Source: Phytoseiulus persimilis (taxonomy: Eukaryota; Arthropoda; Arachnida; Mesostigmata; Phytoseiidae). Taken from it: a stretch of 64,000 bases of DNA. The notes under the pieces were generated by a model. It had not been told where the DNA came from, made no database searches, and worked only from the letters and a program-made list of their open reading frames with translations. Position 1 is the first letter of the stretch, and each line of letters opens with the position of its first letter. A program made the translations under genes and the position numbers. Positions 1 through 10,903 of the stretch are shown one piece after another. The DNA lies in the NCBI GenBank assembly GCA_037576195.1, contig CM075103.1, positions 27,116,723 through 27,180,722 of the forward strand, read 5' to 3'.

Positions 1-261
1 CGATCGGAACGCCAACACAGGGCTTGTTTCGACGCTGGAATGCTCCGCGAGGAGCTCGATCGGAAGCTTCCAATGTTTCCGTAGACCTGGAGTCACAATA
101 ATCCCCCACGAGAGCCACGAATCCCGAGCTCTCCACGACGTGTCCGCACAATTTGATTCTTATCGGGCGGAAGCGAAGACTCCGAACTGCGTCCACACTA
201 CGGAGCGAAGCCTGAGACGGTGACAGATTTCTCAAAGTGCTGTTCGCGTGAATTCAGCTCG
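1..261. other. Sequence upstream of the RNF25-like gene
   Basis: This stretch ends at the proposed start codon of the RNF25-like gene. I see no TATA box at a sensible distance, no RNA gene and no repeat. Open frames on both strands here are short and have no recognisable product. It probably holds the promoter and 5' untranslated region, which is inference from position only. Confidence 0.35.
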
Positions 262-2286
262 ATGGAGGAGACGGAAGAGTGAGTACTGGGTCGGCTCCAC
301 CGGAAAGATGATTCCTTGCGTCGGATCACGCTCCGTTCGAAACCAGGGATTGGAACTTCGAGGGGCAGCAGCTGTGACTTCAGCGCATTCGGGCCGTATT
401 CCGAACGAAACGCAACCATTGCGACTTCTAGAAAGCAGCTCGAATGCCTCAACATCCTCATAGCTGCTTTTATCGGTCGCCGTGCCCTTTCTTCGGTGGG
501 ACCGGCTCTTCAGAGGCACTTGATATACGCGTAAGACCATGAACAGAATTGTTGCGAAATGTCCGATGGTCCTGAAGATTCGAATTTTCAGGCAAATCTC
601 GATGGAGCTCGAGACCTTAGAGACAATCTTCATCCACGAGCTGGAAATCTTCGAGAGGGACGAGTCAGTTGAGCGGATCATTGAAGGGATATGTTGTCTA
701 TCAGAATGGCGGCGACGTTGATCAGCTGATAGCTGCGGCGCTTCGCGAGCGGTATCTCCATCCACTAACGGGAGTGTTGGTTTTCTTGAACATACTACAG
801 GAAATACGTTAAAACCATCAAAGTCAACCTGAAGCCGGCCACTGGCGAGGACACAGATGCGCAATGGGTGTGCATGGAGTTGTGGTTTTACATTCCTGTC
901 GGGGTTCGTACTCCTAGTCCTCTGCTCAGTACAATTCCCATCTTAGCACGCCGGACTCTTTCGGTTTCTTTCGGAAACCTCAGTATGGTCGACCTTCCCG
1001 AGCTTAATGACTAAGGGAGCTTCCTCCACAGTACCCCGACGTGATGCCCTCAATTGCAATCAAAAACCCACGCGGATTGAGTGAAAGCAGAATACAGGAC
1101 ATAGAAAAAGATCTCAACAAACGAGCCAAAGACAACGAGGGCATGATGGTCCTCTATGAACTGATACAGGTGAGTCGACTGGTTTATCGATTATCCATTC
1201 TCGTTCCGCAGGGAAGATCAAACCGAAAATTCCAATCGACAAAGTTCCGAAGCTCCTGGAAACCCGAGCTTAGTTCTCATCTGAAAACTCGTTTTACAGG
1301 CTGCGGTTGACCACCTCACCGCGGGAAACAGCCCCGACTGCCAATGTTCGATTTGCTTGTATGACTTCGCAGAGACGGATGTTTTCGTGAAGACTGGCTG
1401 TTTCCACTATTTCCACGGACAGTGCCTGAGTCGTTACATCAAGTATCAGCTGGAAGAGATTCACGAGAAGAAAGAAGAAGCCAAGAAAAACAACAGCCCA
1501 CTTAAGGAACCCTTGATTGTGAGTCTCGACCGCGCCGTTTTCGATGAGGATACAATCAAGCCTCCGCGCCCGTAATCAAACGCTCGAAGCATGCCAATCG
1601 ATCGTCCTAGGAACTGATGTCGGACCCCGTATGTTCCACAGCTGATGTGTCCGATGTGCCGCGTGGAAATCCCCGAGGACTTGGTCGGGGAAGATGGTGA
1701 ATCTCTGCCACCCCCCTCGAAGCAGCTCGACGATCCCGAATTCCGCATGAGCCCTCAACTCGAAACACTCCAACGTCAGATGACGAACTTGTACCTACGG
1801 CAGAAAGAGCGGGGCGGCATCATCGACATCGAAGGCGAGAAGAATAAATTTTTCATTCAGATCTCAAACCGCGATGATCAGGACGAGTCAGGCACACAGA
1901 GCATCCAGACGCCCGCGTCACATCCTCACTCAACGGGCGCGGGCGCGACCCATCCACCGCCCCAACAGCAGTCCCACTCGAAGCCCAGTGCGAGACGAGT
2001 TGAAAACGACTCCTCGAACTCCGATTCCGAAGACGGGCGGAGCTCCACGAGTCGTGCTAGAAATCGGCGTGGGAAAAACAAAATGTACCCGACACCGAGT
2101 GAGAAGAAGCGAGCTCATCTCCAAGCCTTGCAGCTGATGAAACTCGAGCAGAGTAAGACTCAGCCCGAAGCTGAAAAGGTAAACACGGAACAAAAACCGT
2201 TAGACGGAAAAGGAGCTCGACGAGCGATCGGACGGACGAGGGTTGATCGAAATAGTGAAGGAAGCGATCGTTGGTCGGAAATGTAG
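262..2286 (+). CDS. RNF25: RNF25-like RWD-RING E3 ubiquitin-protein ligase, six exons
   Basis: Exons read as 262-278, 592-663, 801-903, 1032-1169, 1300-1518 and 1642-2286, total 1194 nt, 397 residues. Donors are gtgagt (279, 1170, 1519), gtcagt (664) and a weak one at 904; acceptors end in AG and every phase agrees. Residues about 7-110 form an RWD domain (E-L-E-T-L-E-T-I-F start, Y-P-D-V-M-P and N-P-R-G-L motifs). The RING begins with C-S-I-C at about 126-129, continues with C-F-H-Y-F-H-G-Q-C, and closes with C-P-M-C at 186-189 at the start of the last exon. A Q-E-R-G-G-I-I-D block typical of RNF25 follows, then a Ser/Arg/Lys-rich tail. Known RNF25 proteins are E2-dependent ligases; the mammalian one acts in responses to stalled ribosomes and was described as a RelA cofactor. 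Human RNF25 is 459 residues. Weakest points: the 17-nt first exon, the 904 donor, and whether the C-terminus ends at 2286 or splices at 2179 (AAG|gtaaac) to a later exon. Confidence 0.92.
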
Positions 2287-2773
2287 CTGATTCTCATTTG
2301 GATCACTCATATGGTTCGAGCCCCCTCTCTCGTCACCTTCACCCGTTCGCGAATTTCAGACGACCGACAATGGATGCAAATCTCGAAGCAGGAACTCTGG
2401 ACGGAAGCCAAGCTGACTGCAACTGCTTTGGACGCGAGCCGATCAATTCGTTTCCCGCGACGTCCAACAAGGTGCTCCCAATGTTATCGGTTGGCTCCGA
2501 GCCTGAGCGACTTGCACTCGTTGGCGATTAGAATCCAGAAGTGATATCTCATGCACGTCGAATAGGCGGGTGATGTAATGAAATGCGCGACCCGACGAAC
2601 CTGGTCAGGTTCGTGACATCCTCGGTGATTATACATAGACTCCTATCTCCAAGGAGAGACCTGGAACATCGAATCAGAAATGAACTTTGGAAACTCACTG
2701 CCGAAGTGCGTTCGGCGATCCTCAGTTTTTGTTCTTTTTTTGTACAATACCTATTCGAATAAATTATTGTCAG
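2287..2773 (+). other. Probable 3' untranslated region or last intron of the RNF25-like gene
   Basis: No coding sequence is recognised here. An AATAAA hexamer lies at 2758-2763, about 470 bases past the stop codon at 2284-2286, and would be a reasonable polyadenylation signal. The same stretch could instead be an intron if the gene splices from 2178 to 2774. Both readings cannot hold for the same transcript. Confidence 0.35.
2758..2763 (+). promoter_or_regulatory. Candidate polyadenylation signal AATAAA
   Basis: A perfect AATAAA lies downstream of the RNF25-like stop codon on the same strand. It sits in a T-rich stretch. The hexamer is common by chance, so this is only a candidate. Confidence 0.3.
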
Positions 2774-2923
2774 AAAACAGAATTCGGCGCACTGTTTGGC
2801 TCGTATGAGCTGTACCGTAACAAGAACGGGGCGGAACGCCCAGAGCACCACCTGACCGAGCAGGACGGGGGGGGGACCGTTTCCAGCTTCCCACTGGAGC
2901 TCCTCGAGCTCATCAAGAAGTAA
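2774..2923 (+). CDS. Candidate terminal exon, perhaps of the RNF25-like gene
   Basis: After an acceptor ending ...ttattgtcag, a phase-0 frame encodes about 49 residues, with F-G-S-Y-E-L-Y-R-N-K-N in the middle and L-E-L-L-E-L-I-K-K at the end, stopping at TAA. The phase matches a possible donor at 2179 of the RNF25-like gene (E-K|gtaaac). A run of nine G sits inside the frame. An alternative donor, gtaaga, overlaps the stop codon, so it could be an internal exon. I recognise no family. The reading is more protein-like than its neighbours but not proven. Confidence 0.3.
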   Translation, partial: KTEFGALFGSYELYRNKNGAERPEHHLTEQDGGGTVSSFPLELLELIKK

Positions 2924-4199
2924 GATCTCGACATCGAGGTCCCAAACATCGACATGGATCCGTTTGAATGATGAACCTGCACCGAATCAGTACATAAAAT
3001 GTTTTCATTCATTTAATCCTAGCTGATGTTTTCCGACTCAGTGGGAGGAGGGGGGGGAGTATTTTCCTTGACTACCCCGGGTACCATAAGGTATAGGGTG
3101 GGGATCATAAGAGTGACCCTATTAGTTACCTCAGAGACACTCATTTTTGGGGATCGCAAGCATTGTTGATTCTTCGGGACAGACGGAAGTTTTCGCAAGA
3201 TCAAGGAAAACGCCTGAGAGATAGGAACCGCCGACGCATCCGTCTGAAGCAATGATACGGACATCAGCGAGAGCTGGACTCAAAGAGCAACGAGTGTTGA
3301 AGCCAGCTCAATGATCAGACGGTATTTTGTTACAGTCGAGGAGCTCCGTGAGCTGAATGAGAATACACACCACAAACAGTTTTGATGGGAGGAGAGAGAG
3401 AGAGACTAATTTGTCGCAAGTTCGCTCTGAGGGCTGATTGTGGAAGTGGAAGAGAGAAACGCCCCAGGCGGGGTTAATACGGGCGCTCGCGCGGACGAAG
3501 AGTCGATGGCTTAAGGATGGATGTCGGAGAACCCGAATCGCCCCATTTCAAAGAGATTGAGCTACTCGTTGAGTAGCATGGATACATTAGGCAAGTCAAA
3601 AAGTTCGTTCCGATGTGGACCTATTTTTCGCCGAAATCGGGAACAACTTTCTGACTTGCCTAGTAGGACACAATCATGAGCTAATCGTGGCTATCCACAT
3701 CTGGTAAGGAAGAAGCTTCAAGCGACCCAAAACGAGAGAGATAGCTGGCCAGGTAATCGAAGAGAACGTATTCCCCCGATCAAAAGGCGCTTCTCCATGA
3801 GCAGGACCTGTAGCCGCATAGACAACACGCCAGAATTATGATGCTGAGGGTTTGTTATCGTAATAGCTGTGCTCATGGAAACACACGAAGGCCGGTGAAA
3901 CTGAAATCAGGGTCGTCGTTTTCATAGAAAATCGTCGGACTCGTCCCAAACCTCAGGACGTTTCGACAACTATTTTGTGTGTCCGCGCTCTTCATAGTTC
4001 ATGAAGTCAAATTCACCGTCTCCGTGAACAGGCATACCATCTCGATCATTGTTCCCAGCGTCTCGGATCGCAGCGGCGATGACTTGGACTTCACGACGCA
4101 CAGTGATCCAGAGGAGAGAGGAATAAATTGTGCTTGAAAGATTATCTGTTGTTTCCGGGACCTATTTTCATGCTTGAAAAGGATACGTTCCCTGCAAGA
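2924..4199. other. Intergenic stretch with one small palindromic element
   Basis: Apart from the TA-flanked palindrome at 3590-3660, I see only a G-run (3047-3056) and a GA-rich patch near 3391-3404. A plus-strand frame ending with a stop near 4136 runs about 55 codons after a pyrimidine-rich AG, but has no family signature. Nothing else can be supported. Confidence 0.35.
3590..3660. mobile_element. Short palindromic MITE, TA-flanked (mariner-like ends)
   Basis: The left end reads GGCAAGTCAAAAAGTTCGTT and the right end, reverse-complemented, reads GGCAAGTCAGAAAGTTGTTC. These give inverted repeats of about 22 bp with two mismatches around a 25-30 bp centre. TA dinucleotides flank both ends (3588-3589 and 3661-3662), as expected for a TA target duplication. 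There is no coding capacity. This is the form of a Tc1/mariner-type non-autonomous element; the superfamily call rests on the TA duplication and small size only. Confidence 0.6.
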
Positions 4200-4277
4200 A
4201 TGTGCCATGCCCTGACACTGACGCGTCGGATCGCTTCCTTCCCATGCGTCCGGAGAAGTTACAGACCACCAGAGAAG
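4200..4277 (+). CDS. Candidate first exon encoding a mitochondrial-type presequence
   Basis: ATG at 4200 has A at -3 and opens 26 codons that run straight into a good donor, AAG|gtgagc, at 4278 in phase 0. The peptide begins M-C-H-A-L-T-L-T-R-R and has five Arg, one Lys and no acidic residue before its penultimate Glu, like a mitochondrial targeting presequence. No continuing exon was recognised downstream, so this may be a chance match. Confidence 0.2.
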
Positions 4278-5211
4278 GTGAGCCGGTGAACAGGCTCTGC
4301 AGTCCCGAGCACGAGTCAGGGCAAGGATGGCTACGATATGAACGAATATTCATATCTTCATCCATCTGAGTATAGACCTTTGAATATTCGAGTCCAGGAT
4401 ACTCTGACGGCTCGGCGCCCTCGGCTCTGATGTTACGGTACCACCCTCATAGCGCTTCTGATGCGATGGCCTTCGGCTCATAACCAGTGATCCGACTTCA
4501 CCAAAGACGCTCATGTCCATCAGGTTGGTCCGGCTTTCATGTAAATTATCGAGTCCGGGGGACATCCCGCTTATTCCTCGGCTATTTTGAATTCGAGATT
4601 GATATCGACGGCAATACGAAATGATGGTCAATGCCAAGGCAGTTCGGGTTCACCTATGGCCTCTGGATGCGTTTTTTCTGTTGCACCGAAGTCAGGGAGA
4701 GACTGTTATGAGGCCTCTCGTTCAAGAGAAGCGAGCTTTCCCAACAGAGGCTCCCACAGACTCGGTGAGAGATGGCCGTACTCATATGGGAGTCTTGTCC
4801 ATGTCCCATGAAAGAGAATTGGAAACTGAAAACCCCATTCAGGGAAACTGCGAAAGGAGGACCGAGTGGGGATGCTGAGATTCAACGCCACCGCAGAGTG
4901 CTTCGTGAATTCCAGGGTTTAGAGTCATCGGCCAAATCTCATCCATAAGCTGGGAACGTGGCAGAATACGCCATGAGGCTCAGTAAAAGTTGCTTGCCGA
5001 CAAGTAGCTCCATGGTTTGAGAAGGAGGCCACCTGCTGTTTCGTGTTACCGAGTCTGATAGCCGCCCAGTCATCCGCAATGGAATTAAGTTTCGATTTTC
5101 CGTCATTCACAAGGGCTGTATTTTGATCCTGCCTTCCTAGAAACAGAGGTGTACGACTCATCACGTTCGTTGATCCACCTGGCCGTTCGCCATGGAAAGT
5201 AGATATTGACT

Positions 5212-5364
5212 ATGGAGCACATACCCGGCTATTCCTTTCGCTGCTACGATGATGAGTCTTCTCGACTTCCACGCTATGATATAGAAAATAGGTTGAAGAA
5301 TGGTCCTCTCTCAAGATTCCGACAACCGCCCTATGATCAGCTTCCTATAATACACATCGAATAA
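5212..5364 (+). CDS. Small unassigned open reading frame (50 codons)
   Basis: ATG at 5212 to TAA at 5362-5364. The composition is protein-like: it contains Y-D-D-E-S-S-R-L-P-R-Y-D in the middle and R-Q-P-P-Y-D-Q-L-P-I-I near the end, reminiscent of a cytoplasmic tail with a P-P-Y motif. An in-frame stop lies at 5200-5202. I recognise no homologue; it may be a remnant exon or chance. Confidence 0.12.
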   Translation: MEHIPGYSFRCYDDESSRLPRYDIENRLKNGPLSRFRQPPYDQLPIIHIE

Positions 5365-6294
5365 GTAGTTTAACAACCTGAGACTTTTCATTGTTACATC
5401 TGATTGCGATGCTCTCAACGAGCCGCTTCGGTATTTTCAGCAGAAGGACTCCGTCTTTGGCTCCTAGAGGTCGTCATGCATCCCTGCACAAAGAGGGTCT
5501 TGGCAACACTAGTAGTTATCGACACCTACATAAGAGACAAGATTTTCTTGAGGAAAACTTTCTCATGATGAGAGCCACGCAGGCGACATATGTACGAAGC
5601 CTGATGTTCTTATCAAAATGCTCGGTGTATGGCAGAGGGAACAGCGTTATAACAACAGAAATAGATGAAACACTCGAGGTCTACAAGTGTCAAGCCACTC
5701 TACGAGGGCCCGTGGATGATTCCTCCAGGCCCCACGGTTCGCGGCATTGTTGCGCAATGCCCACGGTCCAAATGGGCAGGATATTTCGACTCCAAGGAAG
5801 CGCCAGGAAGCGAGCCACAAAAAACGAGCGCTGCCCGCTCTTTCAAATTTCACGCCGCTTGTCGACTTTGTACTCTCCACCCATGGTTTCCTCCTCTCCT
5901 TCAGAAGCGACTGCTGCGCCGCCATGCTTTTCGATAGAATGACCTGGACTCGCCGCTGCTGCCTCTGCTGTTGGCAAAGACCGTCTGCTTCAGCTGCTGT
6001 TTGTGTGTGGATGTGAGTGTGCAGCAGCGGCCGCCGCATTAGAAGAAAGAAGCAGCAGTGGTGGTGGTGGGTTCGTCGCCATCATCGTAGTGTTGAGAGC
6101 AGCTGATGGCACCCCACAATAAATTCGGAGCCAGCTAGCGTCAGACATTCTGTCAGTCATATTTCCGACGAACTCGAATTACGGGTGATCAGTAAGCAGC
6201 GCGGAAGAAAGTTCGGCAAGCAGAGGAATCTTGGAGGGGTCGCGACGGGAGAGCTTGTGTTCGAAATGGCCTCCAAAGCGGAGCCGAGGCTCAC

Positions 6295-6430
6295 TCGAAG
6301 TCAAAGTATTCGCGAGTGTTGAAGTGGTGTCGTTGTGCTCTAGCGAGTGATTTGTGCCCAAAAAGTCGTCGTCAACGATCTCTCGGAAGTCGTTCGCGAG
6401 CCTCCTGGAACCTTGTGCTCCTGCGACCAT
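6295..6430 (-). CDS. Candidate minus-strand first exon, unknown product
   Basis: On the minus strand, ATG at 6430-6428 opens 45 codons and one base up to a good donor, CGA|gtgagc, at 6294. The peptide is mixed and hydrophilic (for example N-D-F-R-E-I-V-D-D-D-F-L), without low-complexity bias. No signal peptide and no downstream exon were found. Chance start-plus-donor pairs are frequent, so confidence is low. Confidence 0.2.
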
Positions 6431-9400
6431 CGGAATCAGCTGGTAGGTGACTGCTACTGGAATCGAATCTCCCTCGGGAGTTTGGGAATGTACGTCATAT
6501 AATTCTGAGTGAAGTCTATCGCTTCGGGAGCTTCGGTCGAGCTATAGGAGAAATCGACGTCATACCCAACCCTCGAGGAAACAGACAATTGTATCAGTGA
6601 TGGACTGTTTTAAAAAAAACTGGAGTCGAACTCAATGGACATCGCGTTGACGAAGAGTTTTGTCCGTCTCCCGCCCATAACGGCATAAACACTGACATCC
6701 GGATGAACGAATTTCATCGTAATGCATTTTGGATAAACTGTGGTGGAGTCCCATTATAGAGGAACAAAGGCGCATCAAGGCAACTGAGGCATTCAGTTGT
6801 TCGCTTCGAAACGCGCATAGGCGGAAGTCGATGCGGCTATTTCACATATCGTCTTCCCCGTCGGCGAAAGTTTGTGCTACCGCCGCTGCGAGAGGGTCGC
6901 GCGTTTTTCGCAGGTTTTTTCCGTAGAATAGGGTCTGAGAGAGATTCCCTTCACGGTCTCCGCTCCCCAAAAGTCTCGTTCCCGCGTACACAATGATCTC
7001 GTTGCAACTTTTCCCAATTGTTTCCATCGACTCATGTTGACAAACTCGATACTATTGGGGAAATGTTAGGCGTTGTTCCTTGCGCACCGTCCTCTTCTCC
7101 ACGCTCGGTGGAGTCGACAGTTCTTCCGAAGCTTGTGCGATCGAAAGCTGAATTGTGGCGCAGAGATTCAAGGCCTTTCTGTCGGTCTCAGGGTCATCGT
7201 CGGAGCTCGGCATCTGGAACGTTTTCTGCATGTTCGTGTTGCGGCAGTCTACATCCGCAACGGCGGATTCGACCCGTCGAGCCTTAGCGACAACGAACTG
7301 AGAAAACTTTGCGTAATTCTTATTTACGCACAGCGTCTCACGTTATCCTCACACACGTTTGAGCAACGACATCCGTAGACCTGCGAAGCTTTGGTTAGCG
7401 TCCCGAAGTCGACTAGCCGCTTTAGTGCAACAAAATGCAATGATGTTGGCCGTTATGACAGCGGCAGCAGTAAGATTGGGGAAACAGCAACCCGGTAACG
7501 TCGATGACCACAGGTTCATTGATGGCAATAATCACATCGGTGATGATACTGTTAATAATCATTGTCATCCACACGTACTTCATCATGGTCGAGTAAATTG
7601 CGCCCACGTTTTACACGACTGCTGAAGTGCATGGTTTCATCGAAGCCCCTGGTTTCCTGGTCTCCCATCGAGCGAGTGAAACAATTGTCAAACCGATTGA
7701 GTCCGTGCCGACGAAGTGTTCAATCGGGTCAGCCCCCGAACGCCATCGGGTTGGCCAAGTAATCGCAGGCTTGCAAGATCGACTTAGCTTCGACGAGCCA
7801 GGTTTATTTTTAGGAAAGGCTCGATTGAGACTTCGTTCCGTCGAAACTACTTCTGGAGCCACGATAAGCTGATCTGAGCACTGCCTGGTAGCTCCGTCTC
7901 CGGCAAGCGGACAGACTCTCCCACTCGTCTTCTGAAGAAAGTATGTCGACTCGCGCGACCATCCGTGTCCCAACGTCGTCCACCCCCGTTAGACCCGTTT
8001 TCCACGGGCGTTTTCTGTCGTCGTCCCGCTTCCTTCTGTTTCATGCTGTCGCGCAGTGAAGAGGAACAAAAATCTCTACATCACTGAAAGTTTCCCTGAT
8101 TCACTGTGGATTGACGCTCGGCCGAACCTATTTCCCGGCCCACCTTCCGGCTCAATGGGACTGCACGAAAGCCGCTGACAGTCTGGGCTCCCTCTGGGCG
8201 TCGATTTAAGGTAGGAGACGGAATGAAAGACTTCCGTTGTATCGATCCTCGTTTCGTGAACACCGCAAGTTACTATTTCAACGCGTCTGGTTTCAATCGA
8301 GTGCTTCCGCTGTACGCTTGCCTGGGAGCGTAGGTTGTCTCCTGTGACCTGGTGGCGTACGGCGAGCGTTGCTGATCATTATCGGCTCCACTCGAACCGT
8401 TTCCTACCTGATTCCAAAGTGAGTCTCTACTGACAAAGCTTGATGTGAGTGAAGCCAACAAAAATGTCCCATATCAGTGGTGAGCATGGATCTGCCTCTT
8501 CGAGCAGATGCGAGGCGGCTCGTACGATTCTGATCTGGCGAATCACTCCGAAGATTGAACATTTCTGAAAGAACTGCTCGACCTAAACCGCAACCAATGC
8601 AGACACCAGCTCAGAGACCAGGCAAGCCAACAGTAGACGACTTATGAGGAGGTTGGAAACGAGAGTCGGAGAAGAGACGAGCCGCTTGAACTACTGAGCA
8701 ACGACCGTGCTGGGCTTTCCGCGTCTTTTCCCCGATAGCGAACAACAAGGATTCAAGGCACTGATTCCGAATCGGCGTCTCGAGGAGGCTTGTTTCGCTC
8801 ACCGATTTACGTTGAATTGTGGTGTGTTCGTCGTTCCCGCGATCGGTTCTACCGAGAACCCGGAGCGTGCTAAGGGGTCAAACTCGCACGGATCGAGTTC
8901 GTCCCCTCTCGAGACGTTCCTCTTGCGGAAACCGTTGTTCAACGAATTATAACATTGGTGTTGTCAACTAATTGAAGTCTTCATTGTACTATCTTCACTG
9001 GTGTCATTTTGCCGAATGCTGGTAGAGATGATTCAGTCCACAATCTTTGGAGACTGGATGATAGATAAACATTTGGATCCGCATGGCGGACAAAAACTTC
9101 CTCCAGGACGGACGCATTCAATGCTGGAATTGTTCACCAGGTGATTGTGTCGGCTCGATTCACCAACGAACCCACACGGCGAATTATGCATCGGATGATT
9201 CTTCGGCGATATTATTTGGCAGATTTGACCCGTTATGTAAATCGCTTGTATTCCGAGTGACGTAGGAGGTCACAAGTGCTGCTCAATCTTGGTCTCGCGG
9301 CGAAAGATTCTTCTGTGGTTCTCCACTCACGGCGCCATCGCCAAGACCTTGGAACCGTCGGACACAGGAAAAGTGATTTACCGAACACTGTGTATCGTCT

Positions 9401-10903
9401 AAGATCCTCGCGCGGATCAGAGAGCCCGACTTGATCGGATTTACCTTCCGCGGTCTGCTCCTGACTGGGTTGGGGCAAACGAAGGGAGGAAGGATAATCC
9501 GTCGAAGGGACTGATGGAATTTGCGTCCTGTTGATGGGAGGAGAACGTCTTCTAGAAAATCCCGGGGAGCGGGAAATCTGCTCCCCGAGAGCGAGTACTC
9601 GTTTGAATCCAGTCAAGTCCTAACTCTTCATCGAGCGAGCATGCCAACTGTGTACGACTCCTGCGGTCTCACAAACGAAATCTGCGGGCATTCGCCTGTG
9701 CTCATCGATATGGGATCGAGATCGGCCGTTTCGATCGACCTTCAGATGTTCCATCTAATCCGGTGTTGGACAACAGAGAGAAAGCTTGCTCTGCACGCTG
9801 CGGATTTCGGAGCGGGAAAAAGTATTCTGTACGAGGACCTTGCTTTCCCGGGCCGCATCTTCTGCGTCCTTGTGTAAGGCCGCGGAGAATCCCCGTTAAA
9901 ACAGAGAAGCAGAACCGGGATGTTTCTGCGGATTTTCTAGGTCATGTTAGCGATCCTCGTGGATAGCAACCACAACACATTATCAGCCGATCGCATCAAA
10001 GAGCCACGCTGCGATAAACTCCTCATAACTGGCTTCTATTCGTACTGGCTTTTCCAACTGAGAGTTTACTCATTCCGTTGGAACAAGACCTAGTGTTTGT
10101 GCTCTGCTGCAGGGAGTCGGTTTCGTGAACGTCCCTGGGAAGATCCGTATGATCTGATCGCGACGGCGACAACGGAAGACCTCGCACGCAAACGAGCATC
10201 GCACTTAAAAACGGGCCCAGGGAGGAAATTTTCCAAACATGGACAAAACAGCTCTTCGCCGAACATTACGGCCACCAGCGGGCGCGCTCGTTGACCGTTT
10301 CCCGGCAGAGGCTAGTTTCCGCGCTTCATCCCTTCTGAACGAATCCAGATAGTTTGAGATGGGAAACTTCAATGAATGCTGACTTTCTTTCACGGCGGCG
10401 TTATTCTCGTTCCTGAGCGATTGCCGGGGCTCTCTCGCTTCGTTTCCGAGAGTGACACGACCTCGATCCCCACGAATCCGCTTTGGAAAACTCAGACCAT
10501 GACGTTGACGTGGCGTGTCATACAGACTCCTCGTCCGAATACGAAGCTGAGGTTTGCGTTCCTCCTAATGCTATTAGTTGATGAGCCTCTCCAAACCAGG
10601 AATCGTATTTGAACGGCGTCCAGTGATTATGAGAAGAAAAAATCGCATTCGAGCTTTTACGGAGATTTCCTGTCCTCTCCGTTAAGGGTCTGCTCGGAAA
10701 CTTTTCGAGAACCTCGGGACGTGTCTGTGATTTCCATCGCGAAACACACTTCAATCGGAACTTGATGCCAGTGTGTTGTCAGAGCTACTGCGCACGAGAA
10801 AGCACTGCGAAAATCCACCAATTCAGTCTCGATTTCTTCTATTCCAGAGCGTTCAGGGAGAAATGCATTCGCGCTTCTGACCGAATAAGGAATTTCTGTC
10901 GCT

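Larger units (their letters stand above)
4278..10903. other. Long stretch with no recognised gene
   Basis: About 6.6 kb between the RNF25-like and LRP-like genes. It contains one isolated minus-strand exon candidate (6295-6430), one 50-codon frame at 5212-5364, and overlapping open frames at 5391-6039 and 7611-7973 that have no signature. A 12-codon-scale CAG/CTG-rich patch lies near 5955-6070. I see no transposase, tRNA or conserved domain. Confidence 0.35.

Noticed and set aside
539..721. Reading the RNF25 start from the ATG at 539
   Set aside because: The 17-nt exon at 262 splices in phase to 592 at a proper TTTTCAG acceptor and gives the acidic N-terminus usual before an RWD domain, while the 539 start gives a basic one.
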